A DNA stretch of 64,000 nucleotides, from assembly GCA_963682025.1 (NCBI GenBank), contig OY821517.1, forward strand, positions 336,021,144-336,085,143, given 5' to 3'. Below, piece after piece: positions 33,836 to 43,800 of the stretch (position 1 is its first letter; each line of letters opens with the position of its first letter). This DNA comes from Cordilura impudica. Lineage: Eukaryota > Arthropoda > Insecta > Diptera > Scathophagidae. Position numbers and translations under genes: made by a program. Under the pieces are notes generated by a model, which was given only the letters and a program-made list of their open reading frames with translations, had not been told where the DNA came from and searched no databases.

Positions 33836-34566
33836 TTTTTTTTGTCGTCGCCATTGTTAGTATCGAAGTTGAAACGACTGCAAAAATTAAATTAAAAATG
33901 AAAATAACGACAGTGCAGCAATTTGAAAAATTAGTGTCCGGAATAACTTATATCCGATAACTTTGCTTCTTCGTTTCAATATATTTCAAGAATGCCAATT
34001 TAGGAACGAAGCGACGATAAAAACAACAACGATATAGATACTACAATTAAAACGACAATGCCAACGAGAATAGGCCCGATTAACCATGAACAAATGCAAA
34101 GAACTTCAAAGCTTTTCTGTGTTTTACAAACATTCTCTAAAATGATGTCTGTTTGTTGTCGTATCTGTCACGACTGCTTTTTGCTCCCAATTATTAATAA
34201 CAATAATACTTTCTCCATTTTTCTAATGGTAAATATGTTGGTCAGTTCCGTCTGCATAATTTTTCATGAACAACGAAAAACTTTTACTGTATAATATTAG
34301 ATTAGAAACATCACTGAATGTCATGTCTGTCACTACGGAATTAGCCTACACGGAAAACCATCCAAGTGAGAGAAATTTGTACTTCAGGTTGAATAAAACA
34401 GTTAATAGAATTGGTTGGTATGAGTGGCTTAACGGATAAAATACGCACCTACTCATTATCTCGCCGCGAATTGGAAATTTTTTATTATTTTAAAAAACTA
34501 TGAAGTAATGTTCATAGTTTGCGATATGAATTTGAATTTTTTTTTAATTTAGTTTAAAAGTTTTTA

Positions 34567-34770
34567 TCAAAAAATATTCATATTTGCGACCTGTAGTTTG
34601 ATTACCAAGTTTACATGGACACACAGACGGACGGACGGACATCGCTAAATCGACTCAGAAATTGATTCTGATCGGTATAATTAAAGATGGGTCTAGGTCA
34701 AATATTTTTGATAGTTACAAACATCAGCACAAAGTTATTATACCCTAACCACATAGTGGTATAGGGTATA
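34567..34770 (+). mobile_element. mini-me family 1, 3' fragment
   Basis: ATCAAAAAATATTCATATTT through a three-unit GGAC tract to GGTATAGGGTATA. Confidence 0.75.
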
Positions 34771-34807
34771 AAAATGTTCAGTCAGCATTTTATTAAATTA
34801 ATGATCA

Positions 34808-35396
34808 TACTCGAGTCTTTTTCGACTCCTCTGCGCGATTAAACCAATCATAAATGAGCTCAGTTTCTGATCATAAAAGATTCTTTTGTCGGGAAAAAAT
34901 TGTACCCCACCCGCGACTTTTCCTGAGGAGTCTTTTATTATCCACTTTTCTGATCAGTTTCGACAATTTTCAAGTCATTTTCTTGTAATATTTTAATCAT
35001 TTTCGAGTCTTTTTAGAGTCCATTTTCAGTCGTATTTCTAATCGTTTGCATTACAAAAAATAAAATATTTAAATAATAAGTTTAATTTTCGTTTTGTTTT
35101 TCGCTTTTTAATTTTTTTCACATTTCACTTTTAAATTTATTTACTTTCCACTTGTAAATTTGTTCACTTGTATAATTCTTCAAAAATATTAAGAAATTGT
35201 CCCGTTATAAACAAAAACAACAGCATAACAAGCAGTTTTTCATCTTTCAGCTGCGCGAAATATTATATCAAAATAACGATCAAAACAATCACAATTCAAT
35301 ACGCCTGCATGTTATTGCATTTTCAAATCTTTTTTAATCGCGCATGAGATTAATCAGTTTTAAATCATCAAAAGGGCTCGAAGAAGACTCAGTAAG
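34808..35396. mobile_element. Possible MITE
   Basis: Weak inverted similarity: ACTCGAGTCTTTTTCGACTC at the left and complement of TACTGAGTCTTCTTCGAGCC at the right, each followed inward by GCGCGATTAAA-like sequence. No target duplication identified. Confidence 0.3.
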
Positions 35397-35514
35397 GTGA
35401 TTTTTTGTTAAAACAATCTTCCAAATTTTGACTGGGATTAGCCTAAAAAAGTATTGCCACATTATTTTTTATCGTTATCACGATATGATAAAGAAAATCG
35501 CCAATATGAAAAAA

Positions 35515-36315
35515 AAAATATAATCCCTTAAAAGGAAATTTAAAAAAAAAAAAAAGTACATTTCCTTAAAAAGTACCTTTTCTTCAAAAGTAATTTTTTT
35601 AAGTAAATTTTCTTGAAAAAGTAAGTTTTGTTAAAAAATTACCCTTTTAAAATGTACCTTTTATAAAAAAGTTACGTTTTTAAATAAGTATTATTCTTAC
35701 CTTTTTTTTAAAAAATACGTTTTTTAAGTACCCTTTTTTCAAAAGTACTCTTTTTAAGAGTACCCTTTTCTTAAAAAGTACCCTTTTTTTATAAAAGTAT
35801 CCTTTTTAAAAATTCCCTTTTTTAAAAGTACCCTTTTTTTAAGTATCCTTTTTTAAAGTGCCCTTTTTCAAAAAAAAGTACCCTATTTAAATAAGTATTC
35901 TTTTTCTAAGAAATACTCTTTTTTTAAAACAGCACCCTTATTTTAAAAAAGTACCCTTTTTAAAAAAGTACCCTTTTTAAAAAAGTGCCCTTTTTGAAAA
36001 TTACCCTTTTTCAAAAACAAGTACCCTAGTTAAAAAAGTATTCTTTCTCTAAGAAACACTTTTTTTCTCTAAGAAATTCTCTTTTTTTAAAACAGCACCC
36101 ATTTTAAAAAAGTACCCCTTTTTAAAAAAGTACCCTTTTTAAAGCAATATACTTTTTTAAATAAGTACACTTTTTTATAAAGTGCCATATTTTAAAGAAA
36201 GTACCCTATTTATAAAGTGCCCTATTTTAAAGAAAGTACCCCTTTCTTAAAAAGTTGCCTTTTTAAAAAGTACTGTTTTTTTAAGTAAACTTTTTCAAAA
36301 AGTACCCTTTTTCAA
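35515..36315. repeat. GTACCC/poly-T/poly-A minisatellite
   Basis: About 800 bp built from a degenerate unit of roughly 17-20 bp, AAAAAGTACCCTTTTTT. The spacer between successive GTACCC cores is itself a TTTTTTAAAAAA palindrome, so each unit can form a hairpin. No coding potential. Confidence 0.8.
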
Positions 36316-37039
36316 TTTTTATATGGAGCAGACAATCGATATGCTTTTCTATATTTTTTTATTATCACCATCACTATAAAGCAAAACAGTTGAACATTTT
36401 TAACAAAATCAAACTAATTCGTGTCTTTAAAAAGTTATTTTTTTTTATATTAGAAAACAAATAAAAATTATTGAAAATAAAATATGATCTCAATTTCTTT
36501 TAAGTTTTTATATTTATTTGTTAGACATGATTTTTCTCTTAATTGTTACATAAAAAAAAAACTGAAATATTTTGAAATTCCTCTTTATATAAAAATAAAA
36601 TATATATTTTATTTTAATTTATTTTGATTTATGTTTATTTGTTTTAACTGTATTCTAATATTTTAAATAAAAAATGTTTCTCGAATGTTTTAAAATTTTT
36701 CTTTCTATTCGTTATTCGATCGTTTATTGGAATAATTTTTTTATTGTTAACCGATCAATGTTAAAACTCGAAAAATTGACAACCCTAATAAACACCAACT
36801 CTTATTTAAGAGCATTTGTTTTAAGTTAAACATGAAAAAAAACTTTCTCAATAAGAATAAAACTAAGAGAGAGAGAGAGAGAGAGAGGCTTAAAAATAAA
36901 TTCGTTATACCACTAGTATCAATACCTACAGAAGCGTACCAAAAAAGAAAAAACTTCCTCAGTGGCATAACTTGGATTAGTAAAGAAAGGATTAAAAAAT
37001 ACGTATATAACCACCACCTTGTGATTAACAAATTTTAAT
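36316..37039. other. AT-rich spacer with (GA)n microsatellite
   Basis: Very AT-rich; an uninterrupted GA repeat lies at about 36867-36888. Nothing else recognised. Confidence 0.5.
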
Positions 37040-37348
37040 TTAAGCTAATTGTTGTTTTGGTCGTCGCGAAGACTGGCGCCTGCGACGAGTTTCAATCATA
37101 TGTGCTATCTGGTGCTGCAGCAAATGCAGAAGCTTGTGGTGCTTAAGTCCACAATGTTCACATCGATCCGTTGATGGACATTGCATTGATTTGTGGCTTT
37201 TAACCAAACAATTTCGACAATAGTCATGTTGGCGCACAAACTGGTGACGATGCAAAACGTTCATTGCTCGAAAACGCTTGCAATTTTCCAAAGCATGTGA
37301 AGGAGCACATATTAGACATTGGCCATTGAACGCTTTCTTTGGAACGCT
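37040..37348 (-). CDS. Zinc-knuckle exon, BEL/Pao-gag-like (3' terminal exon)
   Basis: An open minus-strand segment ending in a stop at 37040. It contains three cysteine/histidine knuckles: CLICAPSHALENC (CX2CX3HX4C), CRNCLVKSHKSMQC (CX2CX4HX4C) and CEHCGLKHHKLLH, followed by a basic tail (RRRRQSSRRPKQQ). This triple layout is typical of the gag end of BEL/Pao retrotransposons. Immediately upstream is a good splice acceptor (TTTTATTTTACAG, about 37349-37361), so it looks like the last exon of a spliced gene, perhaps a domesticated gag. No upstream exon was identified; no protease or RT follows. It could equally be an isolated retroelement scrap. Confidence 0.5.
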   Translation of the reverse strand, partial: SVPKKAFNGQCLICAPSHALENCKRFRAMNVLHRHQFVRQHDYCRNCLVKSHKSMQCPSTDRCEHCGLKHHKLLHLLQHQIAHMIETRRRRQSSRRPKQQLA

Positions 37349-37860
37349 GTAAAATAAAAAAATAATTTGTAATTTTTTTGCGTATGAAGAATAAGTTCTG
37401 TTATATGCAATTATTTGATTATAACATTTGGACCTAATATTTTTTATAATACCTAAAATAACTTAGACTAATTTACGACTTATTTTTTAGAATATTACTA
37501 ATTCAAAAGGCTACTTTATGTATACGAAATTAGAATTTCATAACTTTTGCTTTAGAAGAGCATATGGGGCAATTCCACGATAACAGACGTATCAATTGGT
37601 ACACAAAATACTCTACAGACTCCAAATTTTTGTTCTTGTTTCCTTGCGTGGACTTTAAGAAAAAAAGGACTCTATTTCTATGCATATGATGCAATTAGAT
37701 TTTGAAAAATTCCTCAAACAATATTTATTATAATTTTTTGTCAGTAACGGACGTATCTCACAAATGAAAATTATCTTTATACCTTCATAAAAATTAAAAA
37801 TTTTCTGAAATTATATATGTATGCAAAAAATTTTATTGTAATTTATTTCAAATAACAAAA

Positions 37861-38236
37861 TCTATAATATTAATAGGCTAGGCGATTTCTTGTGATCGAT
37901 GTTTTGTTCTACCGTTTTATCGAGATTTTGACCAAACGTATATTATTTGAAACGTATTTCCTTTAAGTCATTTTGCAGATTTTCAGATTTTTAAATGTCT
38001 TCCTTTATTTTGAGTAAATTGCATTTAAAGTTGCTACTAACACATACATAAAATTATACAACGCTATGTGTGTGTTTATTAAATTTGTTAATGTGTTTGT
38101 AATAAAAATGAGTTTGTTTTTTGTGTTGATTTGTGATTGGCTATAATTTATTAGCATACTTTTATGGTCTTTATTTAATGAAGAAATAAAATTTCCTAGA
38201 ATTTGCACTCGAATTTCGAGAGCTGAAATCTGCTAG
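37861..38236 (+). mobile_element. Short non-autonomous Helitron, copy 2
   Basis: A|TCTATAATATTAATAGGCTA at the start. CTCGAATTTCGAG hairpin at about 38208-38220, then CTGCTAG|T. 376 bp, collinear with copy 1 but clearly diverged. Confidence 0.78.
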
Positions 38237-38899
38237 TAATGATAATTATATATGACTTTATAAAGATTTTTATGAATTTAAAAAATCGGGGTAAATTGTC
38301 TATTTATATAATAACCTGTTGTAACGTACGTACCACAAGAAGTAACGGACGTATCAGTTCTAAATTTATAAAAAATTTTTTAGTGTTAAAGCTTTAAAAT
38401 AACAATCACAGATCATTTCAAGTAAACAGAAACAGTTATACTTATATAAATATACTTATTAGTATTAAATAATAAAACTTATTTCAAATTATACTCTGTA
38501 AAGTTATGTTCAAATGACAGTCGTCCCCTGCTGTCGAATGAAAGCTCAGGAAGTAACTATATTATTTCTTGTTCACTGATTATTGAAACAGCATTAGTAG
38601 AGCACACATACTTTTCTCCAACTTTTTTGAGAAACTTCACTAATATATTGGCATTTGGAGAATCAAAAACCTCAGCGACTTGTCCAATGGAGTAATGAAA
38701 TTTTGCAGATTGCAAAGCAACTAAACCCCATTTTCCAAATATAACAGGCTCTGGATTCTATATTATTTCCTATTCATGTTTTATGGTTACAGATTTTAAA
38801 ATTGAAAATTGTCATTGGATGGCTGTTTGACACAACAGGATACTTGATACAGTACTTGCTTTCACCTTTGATGCAATGTACTGAATGGGTTGAAGTTAT

Positions 38900-40215
38900 T
38901 GCTTGAATGCCATTTCATCTATCATCAAGTTTATTAATTATCGCGATAACGTTGGACTTTGGAATAAAGAGGACTACTGTTTTCTTGCATACAGTTTCTG
39001 CACATTTCACAAACCATATCATTTACAATGTACCTACGTGCTTTTGCCTCCACCCAAACACGGTGCTTCAGTTGACCCCCGATTCCATCAGAAGTGCCAC
39101 GAGAAGTGGCAAAGAAATGCCAAGAAGCTTTTACTCCCATATCTTCTTTCATAAACCTTACATTACATAAATTAAACTTCTGTTTGAAGTGTTGTCCAGC
39201 ACCATCTAAAAATTTGCCATTTTCATGAACAGTAGCAAAATATCGACTGCATATTTGTCATGCTACATATAGTCTGAAATTATAGCATATGACTTCCTTA
39301 TATTTTGATGCCAGATGACAACTGTAAAAATTTCACCCTGATCATTTGTCCAATGTGTACTTTGCACTTCATCTTGGTATGAAATTGTATAATTTTCTGC
39401 AGTCACATTGAATCAAAGCTCTTGTTGGATATTCTTTAATGAAATCTTTCAACTTTGCATAATATTCTGCTTATCTTTAACGTAACAGTGAAATTAAGAA
39501 TTTGGGCAATAACTTCTTTAAGACATCAATGCCCTCATTAACTGTACCTTCATTCATAACTTAACTAAATTGCTCAAATATATTATCTATATTCAGAATG
39601 ACATCAGTGTCTTCATTTGTAGAAGATTCAGAAAACTCACGCTGAAAAGTCTATAAATCTGCACAAGTAGGACAGTTATTAGTCATGTATTGATCACTTC
39701 GAATGTCCCACATTAACCTCTCTACAACGTCTCGTGCTTTCTCGGGAATGTAATCTTAGCAAATCTCAAACATTTTAGAATAAGATCTACATTCGCATGT
39801 ACCTAACATACACATACATTAACAGTAGTTTCTGATGATGGTAGTATATGTGCTGGTCTTAGGTTTGCAAATTAAATTTTGACAATCCTATCTTCACAGT
39901 TGGATTACTCTCTTTACATAGTTCATGTGCTTCAGAAATTGTCATATACATGTATTTCTTTTGAATCTTGTGTTTCTGACCATCCTTTCTGCTTATCATG
40001 TAATCTTTTCTCCCGGAAGCTTCTTGTGAAATATCAACATTTTCATAAAAAGTGTTAACCAAAGATATACCATTACGTCTGGCTGTATGGGAAGGCTTAA
40101 TATATGTTTGAATTTCTAATTTCGTCATGTGAGATAATTTCTCAATCACATCTACTTTCTTGGTAGAGCTGTTGGGCAAAGATGAAAGAACTTTCTTTAC
40201 TAATTTTCCAATCAC
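38900..40215 (-). pseudogene. Transposase-like gene relic (DGAGQHFKQ / FFATSxG family)
   Basis: Minus strand: an open N-terminal block 40215-39859 (NGISLVNTFYENVDISQEASG, VKIGLSKFNLQT). Degraded sequence follows (ETTVNVCVCYVH, PTCADL, IQCDCRKLYNFI). A better-kept block at 39230-38934 has DGAGQHFKQKFNLCNVRFM, KASWHFFATSRG and TSDGIGGQLK. This order matches a family of uncharacterised insect/cnidarian transposon proteins; the SDGAG and DGIGG Asp residues are candidate catalytic positions. Many stops. The superfamily is not known to me. Confidence 0.55.
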
Positions 40216-40866
40216 TTTGAAGAACAGCTTGTTGATGGCCTATGATTGAACAAAACGCCATCTACTGATCAGAAGTGGACATTATCTGAACCAATCAGAA
40301 ATAAGCTTTAAAACAGACTGTTAAACTGGAAGGATCAAGTATTTTAATTGGCTACAGTTCTACACATAAAATGTGATGAGAGATTGAATAGAATACATCC
40401 GTTATTGATGGGAAAATTATACATCTGTTACCACATAAAACACCCTTTATTATATTTTTTTTTGCTGGGTTACTATATCAATCTGTTTCTAATAAAATTA
40501 GAAAAATGTGTAGATGAATTGAATTGAATAAAGAGTGATTACAGGAAGTGAAATGTTAGGTAATTTTAGTAACGGACGTATCAATATTATTTAATAACAC
40601 ATAACCATATTTCAGTTACTTTTTAAATACACTTTAAGTAAAAAAAATAGCCACTATTGTGCTAAGCTCACTAGCCTTTTATATATCAAAGATTAAATTA
40701 AGGTCATATTTACTGCATTTGGCAACCACACCATATGAAGTCCAGAGCCAGTAAAACAAAATTATCTTTACATCCTTTCAACTTTTACCGTATGGCGAAA
40801 TAATTCCTATACATTAAGTAATATACGTTTATTCATCATTATTATATGACCGATCCTGCCTTCCTC

Positions 40867-43800
40867 TCAACATTTATTATAAATACTTTTCGGGCTAAAA
40901 AAAAAATACTTTGGCTTCATAAATGAGTCTGCTTGCAGTCAGTTAATGAATTTTTGAAATAATCTGAACGGTTTTATAAAAATGAAAGCGTAAGTTATGA
41001 TAAAGTTTTTACCGTGATTTTATTTCATTTATAACTGGACGTTCCTTCGGTACTGCTGAAAGCATTCTATTAATAAGCCTAAATTCCTTAGGATGTTGTA
41101 TGCAAAAATCATCTGGATAATTAGCATTACGCAAACTGTTTAACGTCTTATGGCGTTCCATTTCGGTATTGAAGTAAACAAGCAGTTCAAAGAGTATGAT
41201 ACCCAAAGAATAAATATCCACTTTAAAATTAAACGGTTTTCCGTGCAATTGTTCAGGGGCCATATATAATTGTGTGCCATCATCTTGATTACTGCAATCG
41301 GTAATCATGTTTGATTTTTCAGCCATATATGTAACCAAGCCAAAGTCACCAACTTTTATTTGGCCCTCTTGTGAAAAGAAAATGTTGCTGGGTTTAAGAT
41401 CACGATGTATGAGGCCTCTGATGTGTACATAGTTAACGGCATCTACAATTTGATCGAAAATACCGCCTATGTAATTGAAACGCTGGTCTATATCGTTATC
41501 TCTCAACCAGTCTTTCAAGGTATCCCTTCTGCACAATTGCATTTGTATATACAAATACAAATTATTTTGTGGTTTCATTACAACATCTTCTTCTGTAGAT
41601 TCATCTTCATCTAAAAATTGTACATCTTCTTCTGTAGTTTCATCGTATTGTCCAGAAAAATCATTATCTAGAATTTTTCGATCTTCTTCTTCTTGCCAAC
41701 CGTTTGGTGGTTCTTCGACCCATGACTCAAATATGAAAGAAATTAATTAAGACAATGTTAGTAATGCTTTAACTACAGCTTTTCAAAATGTTATTCAGAA
41801 AATAATATCAGGTGTACAAATAAGTTTCTACCTTTTTATAAAAAAAAAAATTCATATTCCTTGCTAAAGAACTGAAAGATCATTATATATTATTCAAATT
41901 CCATCGCTGGTTACTACTTTCTGGCAGCATACGGATGTCGCGTCGGAAGAATGCTTAAGCTTTTGAGGTTCCACGAATCAAACAATTTTTTGGTGTCTCC
42001 ATATGATGTGTAATGCTGCTCAGATATGTCATGTGTCATCGATCGAAACAAGTGGAAAACAGAAAGAGCAATATATGGTGAATACCGCAGGTGGACAAAA
42101 CCTCCCAATTGCATGTTTTCAAATAGGTTTTGACTGGCGCTGCAACATGTCGACGAGCATTATCATGCAGGAGAACAACTTTGTCGTGTCTGCTTGTGTG
42201 CGACTCCATCTCATCATTTGTGTTCGGTAGGCAGCCCTTGGTAATGATTTCGTTCGGTTTCAGCAATTCATAATTAACGACTACAAACTGATCCCACCAA
42301 ATTCACAACAAGAGTTTTTTTCCATGAATATTTGTACATGTTCAAGTATTGCTAGGTGGTCCCCATGATTTCCTTGTTTAGATTAGATTATCTTTAACGA
42401 TTCATTTTTCATCACCAGTGACTATACAGTGCAGAAAGCCTTCGTTTATGCCTGGCAAGCAAAATTTCACATGTGGAAAATCGTTCAACGTTTCTCGGCG
42501 TCAGTTCATATCGAATCCAATTTCTTTGTTTTTGAATCATTCCCAGTGATTTTAAACGATCTGAAATTGCTTGGTGAGTCACATCTAATGTAAGTGCAAT
42601 TTCTTCTTATTTTGTTAGGCACAAATCTTGTTTCAATAATGCACTCAATTTCTGGGCTTCGTACATTTTCGATCTTCCGCTGAGTTCTTTGTCTTCGCTC
42701 CAAACTTTTGGAACCACTCACGACAACTTCTCTCACATAAAACAACCTCACCATATGCTTCTGAAAGCAATCGCTGGGACTCAAAAGTTTCCACAAATGA
42801 CGCTTATTCGGCTCGAAACTAAATTTTCGCACAAAAAATATACATGATTCTAATAATAAATTCGCTAATATTTCAAAGTTATTTTGTTGAAAGATGTCCA
42901 ACCTGACGATAACTTACGTTTTACATCTGATAATTTTAACATAATTTACTGGTGGTGCGATCTTTTGTCAAACGGCGGTAACTTATTTGTACAGCTGATA
43001 TCTATAAAATTTCACGAAAAATCAATTTTAATTCAGAAACAAATTTTGAATTTAGAAAATTTAATTTGTAATTCAGGAAATTGCATTTGCAAACCGGAAA
43101 CTTTAATTTTTTGTAATCGGGAAAATCAAATTATAATTCAAAAATGTTTATTTTGAATTTAATAGATTTCATTTTCGAATTTCAAAGATTTCCATGTGAA
43201 GTTCAGAAATTCCAGTTGAAACTCAGAAGAATATCATTTGAAGTTCAGAATTTCTATTTATAGAAAAATTATATTTTAGTCTGAAAATTTCAGAATAATT
43301 TAATGTGAAATTAATATGCAGAGAATTCTCTTTTAGTTTCAAGAACTAAATTTAAAGTTCAGAATTTCCATTTAAATTGAGAATATTTCATTTGTAAAGC
43401 AAAAAAAAATTCTTTTTAAAGTTCAGAAAATTCCAATTAAAATTCAAATAATTCAATTTTATTGAAAAAATTTTATATGAAAATCTGCAAAATTATAAAT
43501 TAAATTCTGAAAATTATAATTCAAATTCAGGAAATTCAATTTAAAATTTAGAAAGATTCCATCATAAGTTCAGAATATTTAATTTGAAATTTAAAAATTC
43601 CATTTGAATTCGGAAATATTTTTCTTAATCACAAAAATCTATTTTTAATTCAAAATTTACAGTTTTAATTAAAAGAAATTCAGAATATTAACTTCAGATT
43701 ATTAATTTTAAATTCGCTTTTAATTTTTCTTGAAAATTCAATTTAAAATTCAGAAAAATTCCGTTTTAAATTTAGAAAAATCTGATATGATATTCCGAAA

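Larger units (their letters stand above)
32182..34078. mobile_element. DNA element with CGGGCCTATTC inverted ends
   Basis: Ends CGGGCCTATTCCCATTGGCG and complement of CGGGCCTATTCTCGTTGGCA, with ATT on both sides (32179-32181, 34079-34081). Extended end similarity includes AAATTAAAACGAC and GAAGC/GACGATAA blocks. The inside holds a fragment and an inverted copy of the MITE-like repeat, plus another MITE (33221-33451). No transposase was recognised. Confidence 0.55.
37567..40600 (-). mobile_element. DNA element with repeated CGGACGTATC motifs and transposase relic
   Basis: The motif (A/T)AACGGACGTATC occurs at about 37585 (AACAGACGTATC), 37744, 38340 and 40567, plus a diverged inverted copy near 40397. 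A minus-strand relic gene occupies the middle. The limits are approximate; true ends and target duplication were not determined. A short Helitron (37861-38236) is inserted in it. Confidence 0.45.

Noticed and set aside
34395..34480. Possible tRNA-like stretch (GGTTGGTATGAGTGGCTTAACG...)
   Set aside because: No acceptor stem or anticodon arm could be paired; internal promoter boxes are not convincing.
35515..36315. CRISPR-like array
   Set aside because: Units are degenerate, spacers are the repeat itself, and the DNA is eukaryotic.
36832..37038. Open frame across the (GA)n tract
   Set aside because: The coding appearance comes from the microsatellite (ERERER) in AT-rich DNA; no conserved motif.
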